Below are positions 42,682 through 54,625 of a DNA stretch of 64,000 nt, in pieces (position 1 is the first letter of the stretch; every line of letters starts with the position of its first letter). This DNA comes from Schaalia odontolytica (lineage in GTDB: Bacteria; Actinomycetota; Actinomycetes; Actinomycetales; Actinomycetaceae), in NCBI RefSeq assembly GCF_024584435.1, contig NZ_CP102197.1:124001-188000 (forward strand), in the 5' to 3' direction. Under the pieces are notes generated by a model, which was not told the origin of the DNA, ran no database searches, and saw nothing but the letters and a program-made list of their open reading frames with translations. The position numbers and the translations under genes are program-made.

Positions 42682-43824
42682 TCAGGAGACGGCGGCGCGG
42701 TAGGCCTGCACGTGGACGCGGGCGGCGCGCTCCCACGTGAACTCGCCCGAGCGCTCGATGGCGGCCCGGCTCAGCTCGTCGCGCCGAGAGGGTGCGTCCA
42801 GCAGCGCGCTGAGCGCCAGCGCGATCGACTGGGGGTCCGTGTCGCAGTACTCAACGGCGTCTCCGCCGACCTCCGGCAGGGAGGTGAGGCGGGTGGTGAG
42901 CGTTGCGGCCCCACAGCTCATCGCCTCGAGAACGGGCAGGCCGAAGCCCTCCGCGATCGAGGGGTAGGCCAGGACGAGGCAGCCCGAGAGGAATCCTGGC
43001 AGGTCCGTCAGGGGCAGGTAGCCGGGCCGCAGGACCGTCAGGTGGGAGGGAACCGAGGCCAGCGCCGGCTCGATGTCCTCATCCCAGCCCTTTCCTCCGG
43101 CCAACACGAGGGCGGGGGGTTGTGGCCGATCCCACACGGCCTGCACCCAGCCGCGCACCAGGTTCGGCACGTTCTTGCGGGGCTCGAGAGTGCCCAGGAA
43201 GCCGATGTAGTCGCGGCCATCGAGCCCGAGGCTGGCCTTGACGCGCTCGCGCTCCGCGTCGTCCACCGGGTGGAAGATGTCGCGGTCCACACCGTGGTAG
43301 GCGACGTAGAACTGGGAGGCGTCCCCTCCCGCGTACTTGATCGTCTCGTCGCGTGTCGCCTCCGAGGGGACCACGAGCGCGGACGCGCGACGAATGGCGC
43401 GGCGGATCGCAGACGTGAAGAAACGCTGCTTGAGGCGAGAATGGGCCTGCGGGTGGGAGAAGAACGTCGCGTCGTGCAAGGTGATGACGACCGGAACGCC
43501 CGGGAACTGCGGGGAGGTGTAGTGGGGGGAATGAAGGACGTCGGGGCGCACCTTGCGGATGAGGGAGGCGAGCCCCGTCTGTTCCCACGCCATGCGTGCC
43601 GGGCGTGACTGGAAGCGCGGGGAGATGGGAATGATGCGGGCGGAGGGCAGGCGCGTTGCGAAGTGCTCCGCGTCGCGTTCCTGAACCGCCATCGTGAGAT
43701 CGACGCCCTGCCGCTCCAGTTCGGGCACGAGGTCATCGACGTAGCGGCCGACACCCCCAAGGTTTGCGGGAATCGCGGTGGCGTCCATCAGGACACGGAT
43801 TGGGGAGGAGAGGAAGGTGGGCAT
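42682..43824 (-). CDS. Glycosyltransferase family 4 protein
   Basis: A 380-residue GT-B enzyme of the mannosyl/rhamnosyl GT4 type. LMDATAIPANLGGVGRYVDDLVPEL is the N-terminal glycine-rich loop, LHDATFF and VVPSEATRDE follow, and the donor site has FLGTLEPRKNVPNLV near residue 210 and YPSIAEGFGLPVLEAMSCG (EX7E) near residue 290. First gene of the minus-strand arm; the plus-strand arm begins 98 bp away with a closely similar enzyme, suggesting duplication. Confidence 0.9.
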   Translation of the reverse strand: MPTFLSSPIRVLMDATAIPANLGGVGRYVDDLVPELERQGVDLTMAVQERDAEHFATRLPSARIIPISPRFQSRPARMAWEQTGLASLIRKVRPDVLHSPHYTSPQFPGVPVVITLHDATFFSHPQAHSRLKQRFFTSAIRRAIRRASALVVPSEATRDETIKYAGGDASQFYVAYHGVDRDIFHPVDDAERERVKASLGLDGRDYIGFLGTLEPRKNVPNLVRGWVQAVWDRPQPPALVLAGGKGWDEDIEPALASVPSHLTVLRPGYLPLTDLPGFLSGCLVLAYPSIAEGFGLPVLEAMSCGAATLTTRLTSLPEVGGDAVEYCDTDPQSIALALSALLDAPSRRDELSRAAIERSGEFTWERAARVHVQAYRAAVS

Positions 43825-43921
43825 GAGGGTCCCCCGGGTCGCGGCAACGAATCCTCCCTATTGTAGGACATGATGCGTGCGCGATATCCATCGAGGCTGC
43901 CGCGTCCACTATTGTGAGGGC

Positions 43922-45040
43922 ATGAGCCTGCGCGTCGGAATGGTAGTGGAACAAATGTGGCAGAGCGTGCCCGGAGGGTCGGGGCGCTACATCGTTGAGC
44001 TCGCCTCGCGCCTGGCCGCCGAGGGGATCAATCCCGTGGGTGTTGCCGCTCGCCACGGGGGGCGAGCACCTTCCGCCGAGCAGGTTGGCCTCACGATTCC
44101 CGTGCGTACCTCTTTCCTGCCGCGCCGCGCCCTGTACGCCGCGTGGGACCGGCTGACCTGGCCGAGCGTGGACCGGATGCTGGGGGTGGGCTCGCCGGGC
44201 GGAGCCCGCGTTGTCCACGCGACAACCTGGGCGATTCCTCCCACTTCTCTTCCGCTCGTCGTCACCGTCCACGACGTTGCCTTCCTGCGCGAGGCGAGCC
44301 ACTTCACCGCCCACGGCGCCGCCTACTTCCGCCGCGCCCTCGCGACAACCAGGTGCTGCGCCGACGCCGTCGTCGTCCCCTCGCGCGCCACGGCCGAGGA
44401 TTGCATCGAGGCCGGGATCGAGGAGGACATCATCACGGTGATTCCCCACGGCCTGACACACACGCCGGTCACGGGCGAGCAGGTCGATGCCTTCCGCTCG
44501 CGCAACGGCCTGACGCGCCCGTACATCCTGTGGGTGGGCACCCGCGAACCGCGCAAGAACCTGCCCACCCTTCTACAGGCCTACCGCGCCCTGGCCCCGA
44601 CCTCGGAGCTGGACCTCGTTCTCGTTGGACCCGCCGGATGGGGGCAGGACCCCACCGAGGTTGACCTGCCCTCCACCCGCGTCCACGTCCTCGGGCGTTT
44701 GGACGATACCGATCTGGCGTGCGCCTACGCCGGGGCCCGAGTCTTCACCTTCCCCTCCATCTGGGAGGGCTTCGGCCTGCCGGTCCTCGAAGCCATGGCC
44801 CACGGAACCCCCGTCGTCACGAGCGCCGATACGTGCATGGCGGAGATCACCGGGGATGACGCCGGCCTGCTGGTGCCCGCAACCAGCGCTTCCGCGCTCG
44901 CCGTTGCCCTCGAGGCGGCCGCGGGACCCGAGCATCAACGCCTGGCCGCAGCCGGACTCAGGCGCGCCAGGGACTTCACGTGGGAAGCGTCCGCCGCGGC
45001 CCACGCCCTGCTCTACGAATCGCTGGCGGGTACCCGATGA
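43922..45040 (+). CDS. Glycosyltransferase family 4 protein
   Basis: A 372-residue GT-B enzyme, similar in layout to the divergent gene at 42682-43824: SVPGGSGRYIVELASRLAAEGI, VTVHDVAFL, VVVPSRATAEDCIEAG, WVGTREPRKNLPTLLQAY and FPSIWEGFGLPVLEAMAHGTP (EX7E). The ATG at 43922 is preferred over an upstream start; TATTGT (43910-43915) lies 6 nt before it, so the mRNA may be leaderless. Its stop overlaps the next start by 4 nt (ATGA), and the plus-strand arm continues from here. Confidence 0.9.
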   Translation: MSLRVGMVVEQMWQSVPGGSGRYIVELASRLAAEGINPVGVAARHGGRAPSAEQVGLTIPVRTSFLPRRALYAAWDRLTWPSVDRMLGVGSPGGARVVHATTWAIPPTSLPLVVTVHDVAFLREASHFTAHGAAYFRRALATTRCCADAVVVPSRATAEDCIEAGIEEDIITVIPHGLTHTPVTGEQVDAFRSRNGLTRPYILWVGTREPRKNLPTLLQAYRALAPTSELDLVLVGPAGWGQDPTEVDLPSTRVHVLGRLDDTDLACAYAGARVFTFPSIWEGFGLPVLEAMAHGTPVVTSADTCMAEITGDDAGLLVPATSASALAVALEAAAGPEHQRLAAAGLRRARDFTWEASAAAHALLYESLAGTR

Positions 45041-46182
45041 GTCACGCGCGCGGAGATGAGACCCCCGTCAAGGCGGCCGCGTGTGTGCCCCCCGCTCTCG
45101 CCAGGCCGAGCGCACGCGTCGTTCTCGTCAACTGGAAGAACGCGCCCCTGACCCTGAGAGCTGCGCGCTCCGTCGCCGTCCAGCTCGCGCCGGGAGATCG
45201 GCTCGTCCTCGTCGACAACGGCTCGGCAGACGGCTCCCTCGCCGCCATGCGCGCCGAGGTGCCTGGCCTCCTGGCGCTCGTGGGAACACGCAGCCCCCGG
45301 GGTGGCGCCGCCCAGCACGGGCAGATCGAGGTCGTGGACGCGCGAGAGAACGGCGGATTCGGGGCCGGGGTCATGGCGGGAGCGCAGGCGATGACCGAGG
45401 ATGCCCTCGTCCTGCTCAACAACGACGCCACCGCCCGCGACGGGTTCCTCGACGCCCTCCTCGCGCCGCTGTGCGACCCCGACGTGGGCGCCACGACCGC
45501 GCTCCTTCTCCTGGCGGGGCGCTATCGGCCCGCGCTCGCGGGGGACGGCGAGGCCCTTGTCGGGCCCGACGGACAGCGCTGGGTTCGCCTCAGCGAGGCC
45601 GAGGCCGATACCGGGGAAGGGATCGTCCTGGTGAACTCGACGGGGAACGTGGTGGACGCCTCGGGCAACGGCCAGGACCGCGACTGGCTCACGCCGGCCT
45701 CGCGCCTGAGCGCATCCCCCGACGTGTTTGGCGTGTGCGGGGGTGCGTGTGCGATCCGGCGCGACGCGTGGGAAGCAGTCGGAGGAATCCGCACGGATCT
45801 GTTCATGTACTACGAGGACACGGACCTGTCCTACAAGCTCCGCGAGGCCGGCTACCGGGTGCGATTCGCCTCTCGCGCCATCGCCGATCACGAGCACGCC
45901 GCCTCCTCGGACGCGCACTCGCCGATGTTCATGCGGGTGAATGCCCGCAATCGCCTGATCGTCGCCGCCGAGCACGCGCCGTGGGGTGTGCTCGCCCGGG
46001 CGCTCGTCAGGTCCCTCGGGCGAGCGGCGAGCGCGGGCTTTTCCGGCCCGGCGGCGCGCGGCATCGCCCAGGGCCTGGCGGCGCTCCCGGGAGCGCTGCG
46101 CAGAAGGAGCGCCGCACGCACCAGCTGCGCCAGTGAGAACGCCCACTCGTCTAAGGCTCGGCGAGGGCGGGAACGTGAGTAA
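45037..46182 (+). CDS. Glycosyltransferase family 2 protein
   Basis: A 381-residue GT-A enzyme. VVLVNWKNAPLTLRAARSV and LVDNGSADGSL are the nucleotide-binding part, ALVLLNNDATARDGFL contains the DxD-like metal site, and GGACAIRRDAWEAVGGI and YYEDTDLSYKLREAGYRVRF form the acceptor side and the ED catalytic pair. The layout resembles rhamnosyl- and galactofuranosyltransferases of actinobacterial walls. ATG overlaps the upstream stop. The C-terminal 60 residues are basic and Ala-rich. Confidence 0.9.
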   Translation: MSHARGDETPVKAAACVPPALARPSARVVLVNWKNAPLTLRAARSVAVQLAPGDRLVLVDNGSADGSLAAMRAEVPGLLALVGTRSPRGGAAQHGQIEVVDARENGGFGAGVMAGAQAMTEDALVLLNNDATARDGFLDALLAPLCDPDVGATTALLLLAGRYRPALAGDGEALVGPDGQRWVRLSEAEADTGEGIVLVNSTGNVVDASGNGQDRDWLTPASRLSASPDVFGVCGGACAIRRDAWEAVGGIRTDLFMYYEDTDLSYKLREAGYRVRFASRAIADHEHAASSDAHSPMFMRVNARNRLIVAAEHAPWGVLARALVRSLGRAASAGFSGPAARGIAQGLAALPGALRRRSAARTSCASENAHSSKARRGRERE

Positions 46183-46257
46183 AGAGACAGCGGTGCCGGG
46201 CACCTCGGAGGGCACCCCCATCCGAGTATGGTTCCGTTAGCCGCTAGACTTGCGTCC

Positions 46258-47532
46258 ATGACACAGACGAATCCTCTGGTGCGTAAGGTCGCGAAGGGCA
46301 CCTCCTACCTCAGGCGCAACGGGGTGCGGATGACCACCGCCCGACTCCTGCAGGGAATGGGCAACCAGATCGCAAACTCCGGCAAGGGCAAAGGCAAGGG
46401 CAAGATTCCCCTCGGAATGCTCGTGAAGTTCTCCGACGCCGCAGCGCTGGACTGGGCAAGCGAACCCCACTGGAGGACCAACCCCCGCACCGTCGGCGAG
46501 GGGCCCTACACGACGGCCTGGATCATGTCCCCTCCGGGAGAATCCTCCGGCGGGCATCAGAACATCTTCCGTTTCCTGTCCTACCTGGAGGCCGCCGGAC
46601 ACCGGGTCAAGATCTTCCTGTACTGGTCCCAGAAGATTCCCGTGGACGCCGATCGCGTGCGCGAGATGATCGAGCGTTCCAGCGCATACCCGACCCTGAA
46701 GGCGAGCTACGCCCTCTACGACCCCGCCGTCGGGGTGGGTGAGGACGTGGACGCCATCTTCGCCACGGGGTGGGAAACCGCCTACCCCGCATACCTGGAC
46801 CGCTCCCGCGCGCGGCGCTACTACTTCGTCCAGGACTTTGAGCCCTCCTTCTACCCCGTGGGGTCGGAGAATCAGCTCGCCGAGAACACCTACCGCTTCG
46901 GCTTCGAAGCATTCACCGCCGGCAGGTGGCTGGCCAAGAAGCTCCACGACGAGTACGGGATGACGACCCATCCCTTCGACTTCGCCTCGGACCTGTCGCT
47001 GTATCAGCGCACGAACGACCAGCGCCGCAAGGACATCTTCTTCTACGCTCGGCCGGTCACGATGCGCCGCGGCTTCGAGCTGGGGTGCATGGTCCTAGCC
47101 GACGTGAAGAAGCGTCGCCCCGACATCCGCATCCACATGGCCGGATGGGACGTGTCGGACTGGAAGGTGCCCTTCGACTACGTCAATCACGGGGCGATGA
47201 AACTCGAGGAGCTGTCGCCGCTGTACAACAGGTGCGCCGCGGCCCTCGTCATGTCGCTCACCAACCTGTCTCTCCTGCCGCTGGAACTGCTGTCCTGCGG
47301 GACGATACCGGTCGTCAACGACGGGCCCAACAACCGCCTCGTGGCCGACAACCCCAACATTGACTACGTGCCGCTGTCCCCCGGGGCGCTCGCGGCTGAG
47401 CTCATCCGCATCGTCGACGCCGACGACCAAGTCGAGGCGTCGCGCAGGGCTGCGGCCTCGGTCGAATCGCTCAGCTGGGCGGATTCGGGCAGGCGCTTCG
47501 TTGCCGACTTCGAGGAGGCCATGCATGCCTAA
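46258..47532 (+). CDS. WsaF-like GT4 rhamnosyltransferase
   Basis: A 424-residue protein with a basic N-terminal tail (GKGKGKGK near residues 43-50) that may touch membrane lipids, followed by a WsaF-type GT-B fold: GGHQNIFRFLSYLEAAGHRVKI, FATGWETAYPAY, YYFVQDFEPSFYPVG, and ARPVTMRRGFEL, LEELSPLYNRCAAALVMSLTNLSLLPLELLSCG. WsaF relatives add rhamnose to polyrhamnan-type glycans, which agrees with RmlB in the same arm; the donor is inferred. TAGACT (46245-46250) 7 nt before the ATG suggests a separate leaderless promoter inside the cluster. Confidence 0.8.
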   Translation: MTQTNPLVRKVAKGTSYLRRNGVRMTTARLLQGMGNQIANSGKGKGKGKIPLGMLVKFSDAAALDWASEPHWRTNPRTVGEGPYTTAWIMSPPGESSGGHQNIFRFLSYLEAAGHRVKIFLYWSQKIPVDADRVREMIERSSAYPTLKASYALYDPAVGVGEDVDAIFATGWETAYPAYLDRSRARRYYFVQDFEPSFYPVGSENQLAENTYRFGFEAFTAGRWLAKKLHDEYGMTTHPFDFASDLSLYQRTNDQRRKDIFFYARPVTMRRGFELGCMVLADVKKRRPDIRIHMAGWDVSDWKVPFDYVNHGAMKLEELSPLYNRCAAALVMSLTNLSLLPLELLSCGTIPVVNDGPNNRLVADNPNIDYVPLSPGALAAELIRIVDADDQVEASRRAAASVESLSWADSGRRFVADFEEAMHA

Positions 47533-48451
47533 GATCCTGGTCGTCGGAGGAAACGGATTCCTCGGCTCGCATCTCGTCGACGCGCTCGCCCGCAACGAGG
47601 GAACGTCGATCCGCGCCTTCGACATGTTCGGCAGCGGGACTCACTGGAGCGCTACCGGCGTCGAAGCCTTCGACGGGAACTTCCTCAATCACGACGACGT
47701 GTCGCGCGCGGTGACGGGCGTCGACATCGTCGTGCACATGCTCTCCACGACCGACCCGGCCACCGCGGAGAACGACCCCACGCTGGACGTTCGCACGAAC
47801 ATCCAGGGAAGCATCGACCTCTTCCAGGCATGCGTGGATGCCGGGGTCAAGCACGTGTACTTCGCCTCCAGCGGGGGCACGATCTACGGTGATCAGGACA
47901 AGGTGAGCTACCACGAGGGCGACCCCACGCTGCCGGTGTCCCCCTACGGGATCGGAAAGCTCACCATCGAGAACTACATGCGTTTCTTCGCCCGCAAGTT
48001 CGCGCTCAAATCCACCTCGCTGCGCATCTCCAATCCCTATGGAACCAGGCAAAACCCGCACAAGAGGCAGGGCATCATTCCGATCTTCCTGCGCCACGTG
48101 CTGGGGGGAGAAGCCCTGACGGTCATGGGCGATGGCAGCATGTTCCGCGACTATATTTACGTGGGCGACTTCGCCTCCATCGTCTCCACCATGATCGAGC
48201 GCGGGGCGACCCGCTCGATCTACAACATTGGATCGGGACGAGGAACCAGCGTGAACGACATCGTCGCCTCCATCCGCCGAGTCACCGGGACCGACCCGGA
48301 GATCCAGTACGTTCCCACCCCCTCGACCTACGTGCACGGTTCCGTCTTGAACACCGATCGCGTCAATAGGGAGTTTGGTCCCTTCGAGATGACAACCCTG
48401 GATCAGGGAATCGCGAAAACCTGGCAGGAGATTCAAGCACATGGCTACTGA
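47525..48451 (+). CDS. NAD-dependent epimerase/dehydratase
   Basis: A 308-residue extended SDR. ILVVGGNGFLGSHLVDAL is the NAD-binding motif, SSGGTIYGD and PYGIGKLTIENY hold the catalytic Ser/Thr and YxxxK, and NPYGTRQNPHKRQGIIPIFL the substrate loop. GalE-like nucleotide-sugar 4-epimerases and dehydratases share this layout. It probably supplies an activated sugar to the neighbouring transferases. Start overlaps the upstream stop by 8 nt, its stop overlaps the next start by 11 nt, so the genes are tightly coupled. Confidence 0.88.
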   Translation: MPKILVVGGNGFLGSHLVDALARNEGTSIRAFDMFGSGTHWSATGVEAFDGNFLNHDDVSRAVTGVDIVVHMLSTTDPATAENDPTLDVRTNIQGSIDLFQACVDAGVKHVYFASSGGTIYGDQDKVSYHEGDPTLPVSPYGIGKLTIENYMRFFARKFALKSTSLRISNPYGTRQNPHKRQGIIPIFLRHVLGGEALTVMGDGSMFRDYIYVGDFASIVSTMIERGATRSIYNIGSGRGTSVNDIVASIRRVTGTDPEIQYVPTPSTYVHGSVLNTDRVNREFGPFEMTTLDQGIAKTWQEIQAHGY

Positions 48452-49409
48452 GAACGCGCCCATCGAGGCCAAGGATGCGACCCTGGACGTCAGCGTCGTC
48501 ATCCTGACGTACAACGGCGAGCAGCACATTGACGAGATCCTCTCTTCGCTGACCAATCAGCGATACGAGGGGACCTACGAGATCCTCGTCATTGACTCCG
48601 GCTCCACCGACTCCACCCTCGACATCGTCGCCACGTACCCGTCGGTGCGCCTCCATCAGATCCCGAACAGCGAGTTCGGGCACGGCAAGACCCGCAACCT
48701 CGGCGCTCACCTGGCCAGGGGTCGCATCGTCGCCTACCTGACGCACGACGCGACCCCCGCCTCGGACCGTTGGCTGCACGAGATCACCGCGCCCTTCGCG
48801 ATCTCCGAGCGCATCGTGGCCGTCATGGGCTCGCAGATCCCTCGCCCCGATGCCTTCCCCCTGCTGCGCTACGAAATTAAGGGCGTCTTTGGTGGTTTCG
48901 GCCCGGGTTTTGGCACCACGCTGTTCTACGACGATGACTTTATCCAGGACGAGGGCGTGCGCAACGCCGTCACCTTCTACTCCGACGTGAACTCCGCCGC
49001 CCGCAAGGACGTGCTCACCGGCGAGGTGCCGTACCGCGACGTGTCCTACGCGGAGGACCAGCTGCTGGGCAGGGATGTCATCGCGGCCGGATACATCAAG
49101 GCCTACGCCCCGCGAGCCGCCGTCCTGCACTCGAACGAGATGACCGTCAGCGAGTACGACGATCGCATGTTCGAGGAGACGCAGGGGCTGCGCGAGGTGG
49201 GCATCGACGTGGCCATGCCCTCGATCCCCACCGTGATCCGCATGGTGACCACGGGCATTCTCAAGGACGCGCTGCGCCTGGCGCGGGACCGCGAGGTCGG
49301 TAGGCGCCGCAAGATCAGCGGCTTCTTCCTCAACCCCGCCTACCACGTCCAGAAGTGGAGGGGCGTGCGCAGGGGCGTTCGTTCCCCGCTGAAACGATAT
49401 GGCCAGTGA
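48441..49409 (+). CDS. Glycosyltransferase family 2 protein (rhamnosyltransferase-like)
   Basis: A 322-residue GT-A enzyme. VSVVILTYNGEQHIDEIL, ILVIDSGSTDSTLDI, EFGHGKTRNLGAHLARGRIVAYLTHDATP (DxD-like HDA), and SYAEDQLLGRDVIAAGY (catalytic ED) are typical of rhamnosyltransferases such as RfbF/RfbN. The C-terminal 60 residues are basic and may bind the membrane. It is the last of three coupled genes and lies just ahead of the ABC exporter. Confidence 0.88.
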   Translation: MATENAPIEAKDATLDVSVVILTYNGEQHIDEILSSLTNQRYEGTYEILVIDSGSTDSTLDIVATYPSVRLHQIPNSEFGHGKTRNLGAHLARGRIVAYLTHDATPASDRWLHEITAPFAISERIVAVMGSQIPRPDAFPLLRYEIKGVFGGFGPGFGTTLFYDDDFIQDEGVRNAVTFYSDVNSAARKDVLTGEVPYRDVSYAEDQLLGRDVIAAGYIKAYAPRAAVLHSNEMTVSEYDDRMFEETQGLREVGIDVAMPSIPTVIRMVTTGILKDALRLARDREVGRRRKISGFFLNPAYHVQKWRGVRRGVRSPLKRYGQ

Positions 49410-49444
49410 GTCCCTGACTAAGCGGTCGGATATAGTGAGTTGTT

Positions 49445-50379
49445 ATGACTGAAAGCACGCCACGTTCTCCTTCGACGTCGCTCGCCCAGCGGGTTGCGCG
49501 CATCGAAGGCGAACCCCTGCGCGAGCTGGGGGACAAGAGCGGCCTGTGGAACGGGACGAAGCGAGCGTTCGCCGACGTGTGGAATCGTCGCGAGCTGCTG
49601 CGCCTGCTCGTCAACCGTGAGCTCAAGGCTCGCTACAAGGACTCCAACCTCGGGTTCGTGTGGTCGTTGTTCAAGCCGCTCTCACAGCTCCTCATCTACT
49701 TCATTGTGATCGGCCAGTTCCTGGGTGCCGCCCGGGGAATCCCCTCCTTCGCGATCTTCGTCTTCACCGGCCTGACGGCCTGGGGCTTCTTCCTCGAAGC
49801 GGTCACCGGCGGAACAGGGTCGATCGTGGCGAACTCCGGACTCATCAAGAAGGTCTACCTCCCTCGCGAGATATTCCCGCTGTCGACCCTGGGTACCGCC
49901 GCGGTCAACTCCGCGATTCAGCTGGTCATCCTGCTCGGCGCGATCGTCGTCACCGGCGCGATACCATCGCTGCCCCAGCTGGCCTACCTGCCGCTGAGCC
50001 TGGTCGTGCTGGTCATCTACGCCACGCTCTTCGCCCTGCTGCTCTCGGCGCTCAACGTCTACATGCGCGACATCCAGCACCTGATCGAGGTCATTACCTT
50101 CCTGGCCTTTTGGGCATCGCCCATCGTCTACTCCTACAGCTACGTGGAGCGGGCGCTGGCGCAGAGCTACCCCGTCATTCACGAGATATACCTCAGTAAT
50201 CCCGTGACGCTGGCGATCCTCGGCTTCCAGAAGTCGCTGTGGGCAGCGGGGGCGGATCAGCCCTATCCCTCGCACCTGATGATTCGCCTCGCTGTGGCGG
50301 CCATCGTCGGTCTTCTCCTTATCTTTGGGGCGCACCGCATCTTTGCGCGCCTCGAGGGCAACTTCGCTCAGGAGCTGTA

Positions 50380-50380
<1 letters not shown>
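49445..50380 (+). CDS. ABC-2 type polysaccharide export permease (Wzm/TagG-like)
   Basis: A 311-residue permease. The N-terminal cytoplasmic part (WNRRELLRLLVNRELKARYKDSNLGFVWSLFKPL) is the signature of polysaccharide/teichoic-acid exporters, followed by six membrane helices. It works with the ATPase encoded next (1-nt overlap) to export a finished lipid-linked glycan. TATAGT (49431-49436) 8 nt before the ATG looks like a leaderless promoter, so the exporter may be expressed independently of the transferases. Confidence 0.93.
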
Positions 50381-52723
<2,343 letters not shown>

Positions 52724-52727
52724 GTCG

Positions 52728-53702
52728 TTGGCTGAGGTGAGCCGAGACGGGGGTGGACCTCGTCCCCGCGTCACCGTCCTCATGGCCACCTACAACGGGA
52801 TGGCCGAGGGCGGGGCGTGGCTCGACGAGCAGATCGACTCTGTCCTCGATCAGGTCGGTGTGGAGGTGTCCCTGGTCGTATCCGACGATGCTTCCACGGA
52901 CTCGACGCGCTCCCACCTGGACGCGCGCTCCGCCGCCGACCCGCGCATCACCGTTGTGCCCCAGCGCGAAGGCAGGCCGGGGGTCACGGGTAACTTCCTG
53001 CACCTGTTTACCACCCACGTTCCCGACGGCTCCTACGTGGCCTTCACGGACCAGGACGACGTGTGGCACCGGGACAAACTCTCCGGACAGCTGGCTCTCA
53101 TGCGCGCCGAAGGGGCCTGCGTGGTTTCCTCCAATGTCACCTCCTTCGAGAGCCTACCGGGCGGGGCGGTGGGTGAGCGTCGCCTCATTCGCAAATCTCA
53201 GCCGCAGCGCGCGTGGGACTTCCTGTTTGAGGCCGCGGGACCGGGGTCGACCTACCTCTTCTCTCCCGACGCTCACGCGGCTCTCGTCGAGGCGGTCTCA
53301 CGCCTGGACTACAGCGAGATCGGCGTTCACGACTGGTACCTGTACGCGCTCGCGCGCGCGCGTGGCCTGCCGTGGGTGATCGGCGAGGAACCGACGCTGG
53401 AGTACCGCCAGCACGGCGGCAACGTGCAGGGAGCAAACTCTGGTGCGGGGGCGCGCGATGCTCGCATGGCCAAGCTGCGTAACGGCTTCTATCGCAGGCA
53501 GTTCATTCTGACGGCGCGTGCCGCCCTCGCGGTGGGCACTTTTGAACCCCGTCGACGCCGCGAGTTGGAGGCAATCCTCGGCGAGCTTGAGGATCAGGGT
53601 CTGGCGGCGAGGCTGCGCTTTAGCATGCGCTGGCCACACATCAGGCGCGACCGCGTGGAGGGCATCAAGCTCGCCGCCGCGCGCGTCCTGGGAGTCTGGT
53701 AG
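52728..53702 (+). CDS. Glycosyltransferase family 2 protein
   Basis: A 324-residue GT-A enzyme of the rhamnosyltransferase/RfbG-like group: VTVLMATYNGMAEGGAWLDEQIDSVL, VVSDDASTDSTR, VAFTDQDDVWHRDKL (DxDD metal site), and HDWYLYALARARGLPWVIGEEPTLEYRQHGGNVQG. The frame opens with TTG at 52728, 4 nt after rmlB; a GTG at 52737 is an alternative start and neither has a strong ribosome site. Probably co-transcribed with rmlB, so a deoxysugar donor is likely. It ends stop-to-stop against the TIGR03089 gene. Confidence 0.88.
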   Translation: MAEVSRDGGGPRPRVTVLMATYNGMAEGGAWLDEQIDSVLDQVGVEVSLVVSDDASTDSTRSHLDARSAADPRITVVPQREGRPGVTGNFLHLFTTHVPDGSYVAFTDQDDVWHRDKLSGQLALMRAEGACVVSSNVTSFESLPGGAVGERRLIRKSQPQRAWDFLFEAAGPGSTYLFSPDAHAALVEAVSRLDYSEIGVHDWYLYALARARGLPWVIGEEPTLEYRQHGGNVQGANSGAGARDARMAKLRNGFYRRQFILTARAALAVGTFEPRRRRELEAILGELEDQGLAARLRFSMRWPHIRRDRVEGIKLAAARVLGVW

Positions 53703-54434
53703 CTAGCGCCGATACGCCACCAGGCCTGTGTCAACCGCCTCGGAGCGGAGGATCTGGGCCAGAGACTCGGGCGGGGTCGTGCGCGGGTCGATGATGATGA
53801 CGGAGCGGCCGGCCATCCACTGGTCCAGGACCCGCCCCACGCCCGTGCGCTGGTCCCATAGGAGCGCGACGCGATTGCCCACGATGGGTCCCTGCTGGCG
53901 AAGCCCGGCCAGCGCCTCGTCCCTGACGGCGTCCAGGATGGGGGGAGTGTCCACGACGAGAACGTCGGGTTGCATCGCGATCTCCGCGAGAGCGTCCAAG
54001 GCCCCGCCGAGCGGACCCTCCCACGAGAACGACAGGTAGGCGGCCGGTTGAGCTAAGACGTGCGCGCCGGCCTCGAGGGCATGCGCGGCCTCGGACCCGA
54101 GATCATTCGAGACGAAGACGTCCCCGGGGAGGGGGCGACGCGTCTCGAGCATCTCCCACGATAAGGACCGGGCGGCGACCTGCCACAGGACGTCCTGCCA
54201 CGGTTGCAGGGAGGTGTAGAGCCGCGCGGGCGTGATCTCATCCGAGCCGAAAAGGTCGGTGGCAAGCTCGTTTGTCAGGTAGTTTGCTATCTTCGCGAGC
54301 CATCGGGCGACCACGGGGCCACCCAGTTCGACGCGTTCGTTCCCGTACTGCGTGAGAGTCGGGCCTGACCAGCCGTTAACGACCTCCACGCAGTCGGTGA
54401 GGCTCGTCATAGTTTTTGCCGGATTCTCTTTCAT
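53703..54434 (-). CDS. TIGR03089 family protein
   Basis: A 243-residue protein of an actinobacteria-only family distantly related to AMP-dependent acyl-CoA synthetases; the M. tuberculosis member is Rv3268, in a comparable cell-envelope neighbourhood. LTQYGNERVELGGPVVARWLAKIANYL is the family signature. The synthetase ATP-binding motifs are not complete and no function is established. TATACT (54442-54447) lies 7 nt before the ATG at 54434, a textbook leaderless arrangement. Confidence 0.8.
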   Translation of the reverse strand: MKENPAKTMTSLTDCVEVVNGWSGPTLTQYGNERVELGGPVVARWLAKIANYLTNELATDLFGSDEITPARLYTSLQPWQDVLWQVAARSLSWEMLETRRPLPGDVFVSNDLGSEAAHALEAGAHVLAQPAAYLSFSWEGPLGGALDALAEIAMQPDVLVVDTPPILDAVRDEALAGLRQQGPIVGNRVALLWDQRTGVGRVLDQWMAGRSVIIIDPRTTPPESLAQILRSEAVDTGLVAYRR

Positions 54435-54559
54435 GCTTTCAAGTATATCGAAGGTCCTAGACCAACCAAGTACCTAGTAACTGTGAAGTATGTGGGGGAC
54501 TGCATTGTTTTACCGCTGGGTCAAGTGGAACGGCAAAGGTCTCAATATCGCGAAAGCGC

Positions 54560-54588
54560 TTGACTTCCGACAACGACACGCGTGTAAT
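54560..54588 (+). promoter_or_regulatory. Promoter of whiB
   Basis: TTGACT (54560-54565), 17-bp spacer, TGTAAT (54583-54588). The start codon is 37 nt downstream, with AAGGAGG at 54612-54618. Confidence 0.75.
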
Positions 54589-54625
54589 TCTCGTATTGAT
54601 CGATTCGTTATAAGGAGGCTTCGCG